DNA of 64,000 nt, taken from Paragorgia papillata (lineage: Eukaryota; Cnidaria; Anthozoa; Scleralcyonacea; Coralliidae). The notes below the pieces were generated by a model that worked only from the letters and a program-made list of their open reading frames with translations, was not told where the DNA came from and did no database searches. Positions 36,801 to 45,459 of this stretch are shown here, one piece after another. Every line of letters begins with the position of its first letter. Position 1 is the stretch's first letter. The translations under genes and the position numbers were made by a program. The stretch covers positions 2,159,001 through 2,223,000 of the forward strand of contig JAWNZC010000238.1 in assembly GCA_035771165.1 (NCBI GenBank). Direction: 5' to 3'.

Positions 36801-39800
36801 GCCATGAGTAAACGTGAAAAATAATACAAAAGGCCGTTTAACAAAACTGAACAAGAAATTAAAGGAGCAGAAATAAGAAAATGACATTAGATGTATATTA
36901 TGAAATATCAAGTATCAATACGTCTTCAAACTCGTACAAGAATAGCTTTCTCACTCTTGTTCTCACCTTTTCGGCTGGCTGTTTTCATCCTAGCCAGCAA
37001 AAGGACGTCTGTTTTCTCAGCCTATTTTCATCCCTAGCTTAATTTACTGTATAGTTTTGGACTGCTATACAGTAAATAAAACAACAACAGCGCTGCACAA
37101 CAATGGGAAACCATTAAATGCACGTTTAGTATGATAAATAATTTTTTCAAACCCTTTTTCGAGCCTTCGCAGTTCGCTCAAGACGGGCGGCCGTGTAAAA
37201 AACATTTTGTGGGAGACTGAATCGTACCTGCAAACCGCGCAAGGGCCTGGAACTTTTTGCCTCACTTTTTGGTCCTTCGTTAGCGTTCCAGGTATCAGAT
37301 TTTAACTTACATCGAGTTCACTGTACAGTACATGCTGGTTAAATGACTAGCCTCTACAATTTTCGTTGCCAACTTGGCTGGTCACTAAATTTTAGATTTT
37401 TACTGCATGGGTATTGGCAGGTGACCAACCATTATTTTGAGCTTTGCAGTTAGAAATGATTGATTTAATTTGGCTTCACCTTTATTTGGACACATCAGGC
37501 ATTTGCCATCAGGCAGCCATTTTGAGCTGAGCCATTGACTTAAATCAACTCGACCAGACACTTAAATGACTTTCTTCATGACTTGACAACTGAGTGATTA
37601 TAGAATTGACTTGTGAAGCCTTTGACAGGGAAGCATACAGTAGGTGACACAAAATGTTAGTGCACTCAGCCTCTCACTGCTGAAGTTAAGCCAGTTGAAT
37701 GGGGTTTGCCTCGATCAAATCAACAACAAATCAACACCATAGTTTCCCCAGTAAATAAATACGCGCTATTTCATACGTTCATTATCTAATGTTATTCACA
37801 AGTTTAAAAATTTATTAGATAAATATCAAGTAGACCCTACTATGGCAGAACTAGTGCAGATACAAAATACCTACCAAAAAGTTCAATTATTTGCTGTTAC
37901 CATGGTAATAATGACGTTGGAACTTTGGGATATTTTCAAATATTGCATACTTGAAGCGGTATGTCTTCAGTTTGCTTCGGTGAAATTTTTTAAAAATTGC
38001 TGAGTTGATAGATACTGTTGTGGAGAATATCCATGCACAAAATCAGAGAGGGTTGTATGGACAGATTTTTCGCTATAAAAATTATCGATTTAAAAAAGTT
38101 CTGTCTTTAGAAGTTTTTATAAGCTACTTATTTACAAAATTTTAGCAAAATTCACCGAAGAAAACGTCTACAATCTAACATCGATGTCGACGCGGTCATA
38201 GAATTTCGAATCGACAAGATCGCTATTTACGCATGCGTAGCGATACTATTTCTAGTCACCAGTCCCCTATTGAAATTACCGTAGGGAGCCACCTTAAGTT
38301 CTATCAAAGAGCAAGGGCCATTGGGTCATCGGTATCTAAATACAGTACTACTCAGAGACTCAACTTTTATGCAACTTGTTACCATTAACACTGGGGTACT
38401 GCTTCAAAATGACATTTTCTTTGGGGGTTGAGCTTCAGAAGGAGACTTGAGGCACATACTTTATCATAAAAGAGCACTGTCTTTTCTGTAACTGCAAAAA
38501 GGGCACTTTAGGTGGTGGGGGTGGGCACATGCCCCCTCAGTTCCTAAACCCCTAGTGTTGTGTTTAAATCAAGTTTTTAGTTGCATACGGTACCTGACAA
38601 GAATTATCTTCTCTTCTCTTCAGGGAGGGGGAATCTCAGGAATTAGAGTTGTTGGGATCCATTCTGGTGCCAGGCTACAGTTACGAGTGGCTGTTGTAAA
38701 TAGCAGTGGTCTACAAAGTATTGGTCCAGCAACAAGAGTGATACAAACACTGTTTAATGCAACACCTCCCAGTGGTCCAGAACAATTCTGGTTACAAAGT
38801 GAGACCTACAAGAAGAATTCAGTTGACGTCAATCTCTCTTGGCAGCCTCCAGCAAAACTTGGTGAGTTTGAACTGAAGTGTACATGTATACAGAATGTGG
38901 TATTGTTTTATAAATTAAATAAATTGCACAGGGTTTGGTTTAACATTTCAAAAGTGCAACGTGAAAAGATTTTGTTGAAAAATGGGGAGGGGTACTAAAT
39001 TTCCTTGTACAAAAAATGAACAAACAAAATCTCTCCCAATAAAAGTGATGTACTGTATGTAGATTGCAATTTGGTCTGTACTGTACATTTATAATAATAA
39101 GATTCTAGCTACTGTAGGCTAGCCTCCAGGAAGACTATTAGCCTCCTATAACACTATTAAAATAATAGTAAGGTTAGATGTACTGCCAAAACAGTTTCTC
39201 TCTGATGAAGGGCCTTCGCTCGAAACGTTAGACTCCTACATTCTCTGTTTTGGCAGGAAATCTAACCTAACTATCTTTCGATTGTTTCAACACTGCCTAT
39301 GCAGCACGCTACTTGTATAACACTATTAAATGGGGTTAGTAGACTTTTTTTAAAGGCTCTCTGCACCATGTTATTATAATAATAATATTCCATACATACT
39401 GTGGGTGCAGAAAAGTGATTGTCACAAAATGGTGGTGAAAGTGTTTTATAGGTTTGACAAAATTCTGAAGGTAACCATGTTGTCTTTGCAATGAATACCA
39501 TACTAAAATATCGGATGTAGAATTCCCATCTGACAATGCCATGTTGAAATTTCAAGTGTTGTCTACGCAAATACATGAATACGAATGAATAGGAGAGCTA
39601 CTACTGTTTTTAAGTTCCAACAATAATTATTATATGAACTTCAAATTGAACTTTGAATCTCAATACATTAATTCGAACCCTGTTGCGTGTTGCATATACA
39701 GTGGAACCTTGTTAATACAACCATTGTTGGGCAAAAAAACATGGTAGTAATAATAGGGTGATCATATTAACAGGGGAGTTATTTAATACACTACTTAGAA

Positions 39801-42613
39801 TGTATTCAGGCCAGAAAAAGTGGTGAGGTCTTTATAATTATTAACATATTAACAGGTCTGGTGGTCATATGGTGGCTGGGTTCCACTGTACTTTATTGTT
39901 ATACAGTATACATACATTATAAAATTTACTAAGACTGTCACCATGGGGCTTATAATTATTTGAAGGAATTTTTTTAGAACTGGGAACTCGGCAAACTTCA
40001 AAGCGCCTATAATGAGCTGGGATTTTATGTTGAACCGTACCTTACACTGTGCACATCCTTTGTTTTAGGTTTATTAATATTTAAATAGCACGGTTGAGTG
40101 ATTGAACTGAAACATTTCTATTGGACAATTCGTTCATTATTATACTAAAAATACAATGTGTTCAGTGACTGTGCACCGTGCACAAAAATGCATAAAGGCG
40201 AACAAAAAGATAGAACAAAGACTTTAGCTGAGTTTCCAGACCAGATTTCGATTGACTATGATGCCATTCGTTTTACTTTTCTGTTGTCACAGATGTTCCA
40301 GTCCATAACTACAGGCTATTTTGGAAAGAGGTACCACTAGTTTCCTCAGACCATGTAGTTCTCACCAAGCAAAGGACACGAGTAGCTGGATCCCAACTCA
40401 ATTACACCATTCAAGGACTTAAGCAGGACAAGAGTTATTTTGTGGAAATTCAAGCAATCTGTATGTGGAAAAAGAAAACTAGGCTAAAAGGCCCCAAAGT
40501 GCCTCTTAATGTTTCAACAGGTCATCTAAAAGGTAACATACAAGCACATACTGCTAAAGACTTAATATTAACTTAAAATACTCATTAATAATTCATGACG
40601 AAAATTCAAAAGAAATTGATACCGTAGCAGTGGTTGTAAATCGGATACAGCATCGTCCTGATTTACGTGAACTTTAGCTTCGATTTTCTCAGCTAAAACA
40701 GACCGTATCCCCAAAATAGTTGGTGAACTTGATTACTAGATGCATTTGTATTTTAAGAAAGATACAGCATTCGCATCCGAGCTGTATCTGCACATACTAT
40801 GCTGTATCTATTACATAATTTATTGCTGCCTGGGATGTTTGAGGGTTCTCCCTTTGATGAGTAAAACTGACTGGCATTTAATGGTACCTAAGAGTAAAAA
40901 AATACAGGGGCTATTTTTGGCCAGTTCAGGCAGTAATGGGTTAACCAAGTGCAATACAGTATGTTTGTATGGAAGTATTTGCCTGAGACTGAGCAATGGA
41001 AGAGCAAGATTGTATTATACAGTTACAAAAGCTTCTCGTGTTGTAAATACTTTACTGTAATATGAAATGAGCAAAAACATGCTACTGTAAATTGATTTGT
41101 ACTACTACATGTAGCTTGAAAAAGGGTAATTGTATGCATACAATGCATTGCTTTTTCAATATTTGCTTAATTTCAATTTTGCTCAATATTATTCTAAAAT
41201 CTTCTTTAAAGGAAGAACAGTGTACTTTCCTAATGAATCAAAGCCAAAGGCTAAAAAACAACCAAGTTCTTCAATTTTTCAAGGTAATTAAATTATTGAC
41301 ATGTATGATAGTGTACATATGTACTGTATATAATAATAATATGCATTATGCATATACTGTATGTATGGTACAGGGACCCTAGCTCCCCCATGGAGGAAAT
41401 TTACCAATTTGATGGGGAATGATCTGGAAGAAAAATCATTTTTATCAATTGGCAAAGACCTTTTTACCTGATTAAGCTAGACAAGTCAGTAATTAATGCT
41501 TTAATAGTGAAATAAAACTCCTGTAGAAACACAGGATAAGGTATATTATATTGTGTAGAAGCCAACAGTGATAATTACAACACACAAAATTCCATTTACT
41601 GTCTTCAAAATTGGACAAAAATGGCAAAAGTTAATCAACCACACTTGGAAACTTGTCGGTTACTGTGATATGGTTATTGCAATAAGTTCACACTCTAGAC
41701 ATTCAGATTTTGAAAATTTTTTGAGGGGAGAATGCCCCCACCCGGCCCCTGTGTTGGGGAATTCCTGGAATTCCTGCCACCCCTTGTACAATAAATTAAT
41801 ATAAAAAATAGTGGTGTCAAGCAGTGTTTAGGATAGATGAACGTGAAAAGGTGGTCAACTACATAGATTAGTTTCTGCTCAAAATGTCACAGTTTGTTTT
41901 GTTATTAAAACTAATTTTAGCAGTTTACCACCTTTTCACTTTGATATAACAATGTACATGTAACACTTGCTAATCAGTGTGTTATTATCAGCAATATTTG
42001 CATTAAGTTGTACTGTACATGTATTTTAAGTATGTTTTATGTATTGTATGTGCAGATGAAGAGGTAAAAGTGGAAGTTCTTGTGGAGGAACACAAAGGTA
42101 CAGTACATGTGGAGTGTGTGAGATGGTAGAGGGGTTGTCATTGATGGGTGTGGGATGGATGGATACCAGTTGGGATGGATAGATACCAGTATGGGATGGA
42201 TGGGTGTGGGATGCATGGGATGGATGGATACGAGATGGATGGATACCAGTATGGGATGGATGGGTGTTGATGGGTGTGGGGTAGATTGGTGTAAGATGGA
42301 TGGGTGTGGGGTGGATGGGTGTATCTCATCCTGCATTGCTGGCATTCTTTTTTTTTGCTGAACGTCAACAACTTGTAAAACAATAAACAGTTGTTTTGGG
42401 TTTGCAAATGAGCTCACTATAAGCTGTGTTTCATTGAATGTTTGTGTTTTTAAACCATAAATTATTTTACATTAAATTTATACAGGAACTCCAAAACCAA
42501 CAGGTGACAACAGAAGTACTGGCAACAGAAGTACTGGCAATAGAAGAAGGTCCGATATTTGGACAACAATGCTGCTCTCAACTGTCGTTTGTTTGTTTGT
42601 GTGGTGGCGTTAG
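24766..42613 (+). CDS. KAL1-like: anosmin-1-like (KAL1 family) secreted or anchored matrix protein, 11 coding exons
   Basis: Joined exons: 24766-24867, 25018-25047, 26343-26399, 27644-27719, 27804-27926, 30505-30668, 38624-38861, 40293-40532, 41212-41283, 42056-42097, 42486-42613. They sum to 1272 nt, giving 423 aa plus stop, with all phases matching and GT/AG at every junction. Seen: a signal peptide (residues 1-19); four C-x3-C pairs (C27/31, C45/49, C59/63, C75/79), the spacing of the anosmin Cys-rich region; a WAP-like segment (95-121, with KCC); two fibronectin III repeats (about 130-228 and 232-341); a basic Ser/Thr/Asn linker; and a hydrophobic C-terminus (about 407-422). Residues 264-274 ([11 protein letters not shown]) and about 310-335 align well with vertebrate anosmin-1. 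Known family role: a heparan-sulfate-binding matrix protein that modulates FGF receptor signalling, cell migration and axon growth. Odd: vertebrate anosmin has four FN3 repeats and no C-terminal hydrophobic tail. Exon 2 and exons 9-11 are the least certain parts. Confidence 0.88.
25018..25047 (+). CDS. KAL1-like: anosmin-like exon 2 (30-nt microexon, tentative)
   Basis: It lies between a good acceptor (TTCTTTACAG) and a weaker donor (GTTGGT), in phase 0 on both sides, and encodes [10 protein letters not shown]. It has no Cys, so there is no homology support. Skipping it also keeps the frame, because exon 1 ends and exon 3 starts in phase 0; it may be wrong or alternatively used. Confidence 0.5.
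26343..26399 (+). CDS. KAL1-like: anosmin-like exon 3: two C-x3-C pairs
   Basis: A 19-codon exon, CLAPC...CSNYC, between acceptor CTTTCAG and donor GTAAGT, phase 0/0. It corresponds to the CLEPC...CQSFC part of vertebrate anosmin-1, with nearly the same spacing. Confidence 0.75.
26641..27225. mobile_element. AGGGGCTGTTCACA-type element in anosmin-like intron 3
   Basis: It starts AGGGGCTGTTCACAG and ends TGTAAACAGCCCCT. The interior holds many GAGATAACTCGGGGGG / GAGTTATCCCTA words in both orientations. A relative with TTTACATGG ends is at 60935-61335. Confidence 0.55.
27250..27590. repeat. family D repeat in anosmin-like intron 3
   Basis: GGGGGTCCAGGGGCATGCTC ... CATTTCCTGGCTTTTGGAGG, ending at TAGCTACGTCCCTGG just before exon 4. 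Confidence 0.5.
27644..27719 (+). CDS. KAL1-like: anosmin-like exon 4: fourth C-x3-C pair
   Basis: The acceptor TTCTTTCAG is followed by 76 nt with [13 protein letters not shown], matching the CLTSCEFLKYIL segment of vertebrate anosmin-1. Donor GTAAGG, exit phase 1. The next intron is only 84 bp. Confidence 0.82.
27804..27926 (+). CDS. KAL1-like: anosmin-like exon 5: WAP (four-disulfide-core) domain
   Basis: Acceptor TTTTTTCAG, donor GTAATT, phase 1/1. It encodes residues 89-129 with Cys at 95, 104, 110, 116, 117 and 121, including the KCC signature of WAP domains. A canonical WAP has eight Cys; six are visible here, so one or two disulfides may be missing. Confidence 0.85.
28245..28320. repeat. 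pogo/Tigger-like MITE end
   Basis: TACAGTGGAGCCTCGCTATA is a typical Tc1/mariner-superfamily (pogo) terminus. The partner end was not found nearby; a complete relative is at 39699-39892. Confidence 0.4.
30505..30668 (+). CDS. KAL1-like: anosmin-like exon 6: first half of FN3 repeat 1
   Basis: Acceptor TTCACTAG, entry phase 1, exit phase 0 at donor GTAAAT. It encodes residues 130-184, with the core FN3 Trp in AYWQP (W147), VYIIQQR (the counterpart of VIYVVQRR in vertebrate anosmin-1) and WEKWKQM at the end. One N-glycosylation sequon (NVTS). Confidence 0.88.
30704..31150. mobile_element. ACAAGTTGT-rich element in intron 6
   Basis: Ends CTACACAGCCAGAAA / TTTTGGCCATGTAG. The interior has more than ten ACAAGTTGT / CAACTTGT / CAACAAG words in both orientations. 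Confidence 0.5.
31250..31667. mobile_element. family D element bounded by AACAGTG...GTAGCCAGGG ends
   Basis: AACAGTGCTGTAGCCAGGG at 31250 is inverted as CCTTGGCTACGCCACTGTT at 31649-31667. Poly-G runs of about 17 flank the interior on both sides. Confidence 0.55.
32509..32690 (+). mobile_element. 5S-derived SINE copy, diverged
   Basis: GTGCACTGCCTCTCACCACT, GAAGTTAAGC, GGTTAGTACTCAGATTGGTGACC, then TTTTCCTCCCTCTGCAAAAT. Confidence 0.5.
33481..33591. repeat. hairpin with GTTGATTAGTGATTAAATGT arms
   Basis: The left arm 33483-33502 and right arm 33567-33588 are inverse; the centre pairs GAGGTTTTT/ACTAAACCTC. A second hairpin with TTACTAAGCGTACCTGATGC-like arms is at 34176-34258. Confidence 0.5.
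34480..34580 (+). repeat. dispersed repeat with hammerhead-like motif
   Basis: CTGATAA-A-GGGC-TTC-GCTC-GAAAC at 34486-34509, followed by the TTGGCAGATTATCACCTTTT-type right arm. Confidence 0.45.
34640..35205. mobile_element. element with AGGACTCGCAAAAT ends in intron 6
   Basis: CAGCAGGACTCGCAAAATTC (34640) against GCGATTTTGCGAGCCCTGCA (35182-35201). Subterminal GTGGTTGCCC / GGGCAGGC occurs at both ends. Confidence 0.5.
35214..37327. repeat. 2.1-kb near-perfect palindrome in anosmin-like intron 6
   Basis: The left arm from CAGTGAACTCGATGTAAGTT (35216) through 36272 is repeated inverted from 36428 to 37321 with few differences. The central loop (36273-36427) is itself another direct copy of the outermost 150 bp. 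The left arm has an extra hairpin insertion at 35785-35902 (GGTAGCCCAAGCACTAT ends). Short matching ORFs occur in both arms but show no domain. Confidence 0.85.
37628..37740 (+). mobile_element. 5S-derived SINE fragment
   Basis: TTAGTGCACTCAGCCTCTCA CTGCTGAAGTTAAGC, then a short, diverged remainder with ATCAACACCAT. Confidence 0.4.
37890..38300 (+). repeat. dispersed repeat family H copy
   Basis: Inverse relative of 10780-11243, ending just before exon 7 in AGGGAGCCACCTTAAG. Confidence 0.45.
38624..38861 (+). CDS. KAL1-like: anosmin-like exon 7: end of FN3 repeat 1 and start of FN3 repeat 2
   Basis: Acceptor CTCTTCTCTTCAG, donor GTGAGT, phase 0 to 1. It encodes residues 185-263: the F/G strands of repeat 1 ([12 protein letters not shown], counterpart of YQFRVAAVNVHG), a proline-rich inter-domain linker (TPPSGPEQF), and the B strand of repeat 2 (VNLSWQPP). 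The preceding intron is 8 kb. Confidence 0.92.
39165..39312 (+). repeat. family B repeat with the best hammerhead-like motif
   Basis: Inverted arms GGTTAGATGTACTGCCAAAA / TTTTGGCAGGAAATCTAACC surround CTGATGA-A-GGGC-CTTC-GCTC-GAAAC (39202-39226). The tail is TTTCAACACTGCCTATGCAG and GCACGCTAC. It lies in intron 7. Confidence 0.6.
39699..39892. mobile_element. pogo/Tigger-like MITE in intron 7
   Basis: TACAGTGGAACCTTGTTAAT at 39699 and GGTTCCACTGTA ending at 39892, flanked by TA; internal ATATTAACAGG words in both orientations. Confidence 0.6.
40293..40532 (+). CDS. KAL1-like: anosmin-like exon 8: rest of FN3 repeat 2
   Basis: Acceptor CTGTTGTCACAG, donor GTAACA, phase 1/1. It encodes residues 264-343, including [25 protein letters not shown] and [11 protein letters not shown]. 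This is the strongest match to anosmin-1 in the window, aligning to the second FN3 repeat of the vertebrate protein, which carries basic heparan-sulfate-binding residues in this area. Confidence 0.93.
40826..40945. mobile_element. complete family C MITE in intron 8
   Basis: TTGCTGCCTGGGATGTTTGA ... CCAGTTCAGGCAGTAATGGG TTAA: the clearest end-to-end copy of this ~120-bp element. Confidence 0.55.
41212..41283 (+). CDS. KAL1-like: anosmin-like exon 9: basic linker, possible alternative terminal exon
   Basis: Acceptor CTTCTTTAAAG, donor GTAATT, phase 1/1. It encodes a Lys/Ser/Pro-rich linker. If the donor is not used, the frame runs through Gly-Asn to a TAA at 41289-41291, and an AATAAA hexamer lies at 41511. 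This exon could therefore also end a shorter, tail-less isoform. Confidence 0.65.
41511..41516 (+). terminator. candidate polyadenylation signal for a short anosmin-like isoform
   Basis: AATAAA lies 220 bp after the in-frame stop reached by reading through exon 9. A second AATAAA is at 41790. Both lie in intron 9 of the long form. No transcript evidence. Confidence 0.3.
41846..41948. repeat. foldback with GTGAAAAGGTGGTCAACT arms
   Basis: GTGAAAAGGTGGTCAACT against CAGTTTACCACCTTTTCAC. Same arms as 21762 but without the hammerhead-like centre. Confidence 0.45.
42056..42097 (+). CDS. KAL1-like: anosmin-like exon 10: acidic 14-residue linker
   Basis: Acceptor TGTATGTGCAG, donor GTACAG, phase 1/1. 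It encodes [14 protein letters not shown]. There is no homology support; it is accepted because it keeps the frame open into exon 11. Confidence 0.55.
42130..42320 (+). repeat. GGATGGATGGGTGTG minisatellite in intron 10
   Basis: Irregular 20-26 bp units built from GATGGATGG, GGGTGTGGG and ATACCAGT words. All overlapping ORFs are by-products. Confidence 0.75.
42486..42613 (+). CDS. KAL1-like: anosmin-like exon 11: hydrophobic C-terminus and stop
   Basis: Acceptor TTTATACAG, entry phase 1. It encodes a short Asn/Arg/Ser/Thr/Gly tandem (repeating 15-nt unit GGCAACAGAAGTACT), then three Arg, then a strongly hydrophobic stretch (about residues 407-422) with one final Arg and stop TAG at 42611-42613. 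The layout fits a GPI-attachment signal or a C-terminal membrane anchor; which one cannot be decided by eye. Confidence 0.6.
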
Positions 42614-44057
42614 GGTATTCAAAAGAAAACAAACAGAATATCTAGATTCTAGAGTTACAGCGTAAAAACTACATTGTAGTTGGTGGTTCAAGAATAGTGA
42701 AAAGAATGAAAGAAATTACCTTCTCTTTGATTCCCTGGCACGCTGTCAAGACGTCGACGGATTTGGTAGCACATATTGGAAGTCTGGAAGACATATATGT
42801 AGAACAGTAAACACTTAAGGCACCAAGAAGCTCTTTGAGACGAACTAGCCACCTTTTAAAAGGTCAGTCTACACCACAAGCAAATATTAACTCCACTTTC
42901 AGCACAGCAAACTTGCACAAGAAGCTTGAACTCATGAAGCCTTCGACATTTGAAGGAAGAGTAGCTCTGGGGCCTGGAGCGAGAACTCTACGCGAGTTAT
43001 TATTATTGTTTCTGAGGAAATTCAAATGTCAAATCATTGTTCGAGTCCAGAGAAGTATTTTGCGTAAGAAAAAATTACCTGTCATTTCAAGGAAAAACTG
43101 ATAGACTGAGTGCCTATTACGGCTGTGCGGCTTTTAGATGGTTGTGGTCCCTGAAACACACTGAGAAAGAGTGATGTAATATATCTTCATTTCCCGCCTT
43201 CATTTATAGCTAGTGTCACGTTGCCCTCCGAAGTACCTGAGCATTTTTTGAATTTTTGAAACATGGCCAGGAAAAGAAAAAACGGTCTATCACGCGATAA
43301 ACAAAATAGACCCAAACACACCAAGTGATTCAACATATAAAATAGAAAAAAAGTTTTGGAAGTCAAGTGAATTTCTTATGAAAATAGGAAAACTGCAATT
43401 TTTACATGGCTATATTTTTGTATCGTGAATCATGAAAATCGGATCACGTGACCATGGAAACGTCATGATCCGGTAGATCGTACCAGTTTTTCTTTCTTTC
43501 CCGGCCATGGATTACGTTTTTGGGCGGGAAAATTTTCGGATTATTTTTTTTCTCCTAATGCATTTTCGTAGAAGAATTATTTGGACTGCTAAAAAAAACC
43601 AAAAAAAAACAAGAAAAAACACACGAAGATGAAGGTTTGGTTTGCGAAGGTATATTCCAGTCTTACTCAGGGTGTTTTTAAGATGATAATTATGTGAAAA
43701 CCTCACAAACGTAAAAAGGTGCTTTAAATTATGTACGACAACTCCCCGACATCGTGTTTCAGTTGGAAGTCACGCCAAACGCACTTATAATAAAGCGATG
43801 GATTTTTTAACGCGACAAAAAAAGCGTCGAAATTCCCGTCCAACCGTACCGCTGGCATGGCGCATTCTGGAGAAAAGCTGGACCTTTTCAACGAACCAAT
43901 GCGGCAGGATGTTCGAGACGAATCGTGTTTATTTTTTAGAAATAGTTAATGGTTGATGCAACCCTAAATCGCACAATGTGAAACGAGGAATAGTTTTGTA
44001 GAAAAAAAATAACAGTTTATTTAGAATGATGTTGAAATCTTTAAACCTCAAAGTATA
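42614..44057. other. convergent intergenic region, no gene recognised
   Basis: Probably includes the 3' UTR of the anosmin-like gene. A 47-codon open stretch (42662-42802, beginning KNYIVVVGGSRIVKRMKE) is unassigned. No AATAAA was found close to the stop. The remainder is AT-rich unique DNA. Confidence 0.4.
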
Positions 44058-45184
44058 AAGGCCATGTTACACGAGGCAATATTTTGCAACGCAAATGTTT
44101 GTAATTAGTTTCGCAACGAAAAATTGCGGTTGCTTCTCGGGTAGAAGACAAAGAATTTCTCAGACCCTGTTTACACTAGAGCAAAAGTATCCGGATTCAC
44201 ATTGTTTTTTATTCCCATGAGGATGAAAAACAATGTGAATCCGGATACTTTTGCTCTAGTGTAAACGGGGCCTAAATCTTTTTTACGTTGCTTTTATAAA
44301 GTTAGGCAGTTGGACTATTACAAATGCTGTACTCTGATTGGCTGTACACTGTCTTAGGCCATTTGCACGATGACGTGACGATGACTGTGACGTATTAAAA
44401 GGGATAACTCAAAGGGACCCGTCTAGTTATTTCGCGGCGGCTTCTCCAAAAATGTCGTCAAATATGTTTTTTCAAAAAGCTAGGGAAACCAGAAAACAAA
44501 TTTGACGCCGGCATATTTTGGAAAAGCCGCGAAAGGACTGGACGGGTCCTGTTGAGTCATCCCTTTTAGCCGAAACTAGAATACTGGCAAAGCATTCTGG
44601 TAGTTGTAGTCACCCAACGCTATCGTACGTTAACGTGCAAATGGTCTATTGATGATAGGCCACTATAGCTACTAGCGGAAAGAGTCAAGTTTTAAATGCA
44701 AAACAATGGCAGATAACTCGCGTTTTGCCGAGGTTTCAGTTTGTTTCTTTAAATGATAGCTTGTCCGACTAGTTGGTTTATGGTTTATACTAAAACAATT
44801 ATACAACTCGTCGTCGTTGTCCATGAACGATAGTCAGTCAACTCGGTGCGGTATGCGCCTCGTCAACTATCAGCTCATAGATAACTCGGGCTCCTGGTCT
44901 AATTAATTATTTGATTTTTGGTTGGGATTAGAAGCCGAAATTATAAGAAAACAATCGTTAAATGTAGCTGTGACGTATCTGTCTATTGTCTCTCCTCTAC
45001 CCGAGGAATCACCCAAAATTGCGCGTTGCGAGTTGCAGAGAAAGTATAGAGGCAGCAGAGCTTCTACTTTTTGCAACGCATTACAACGACAAGTTACAGC
45101 TGTAACGCACCTACTGCAACTAGCAAATCTTTTTTCAGCAAAAATTGCAATTGCAAAGAAAATGATCTCATGTAACATGGCCTT
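44058..45184. mobile_element. 1.13-kb inverted-repeat element with two nested foldbacks
   Basis: AAGGCCATGTTACACGAGGC (44058) is inverted as CTCATGTAACATGGCCTTA at 45167-45185. Subterminal TTTTGCAACGC / GCAACGCA words occur on both sides. Inside are a perfect hairpin at 44165-44273 (CTGTTTACACTAGAGCAAAA arms) and an element at 44354-44650 with GCCATTTGCACGATGACG ends. Confidence 0.6.
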
Positions 45185-45459
45185 AATGTGTCTATGAAGT
45201 GAAAAACATGTTGGCAAGAACTTTTTTATTTTAATGAACAGATGAGCATGGCAGAAAATATTCACAGAAAATATTGAGAGAATCTGATGTATAGTCTTCA
45301 AGTTATGAACTCTCAACTTTGCCATGGCTAGTTCGTTTTTGGAGATAAAAAATTTGGGCTCTCAGTAACAATGCCTTATGACGTACCAGATGGACAACAA
45401 TGCATAAGAACAATAGATTTTAACGTTAATGATTCATCTGCGCACGCCATAAAGTGTTT

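Noticed and set aside
35273..37265. Matching 66-codon ORFs in both palindrome arms as a gene pair
   Set aside because: They are one short frame present twice because of the inverted duplication, with no domain or start context.
42037..42417. His/Pro/Ser-rich ORF on the - strand and Gly/Met/Trp-rich ORF on the + strand
   Set aside because: Translations of the GGATGGATGGGTGTG minisatellite in intron 10 of the anosmin-like gene.
44903..45325. 140-codon - strand ORF and its + strand partner
   Set aside because: They fall within the right arm of the 1.1-kb inverted-repeat element and contain no recognisable domain.
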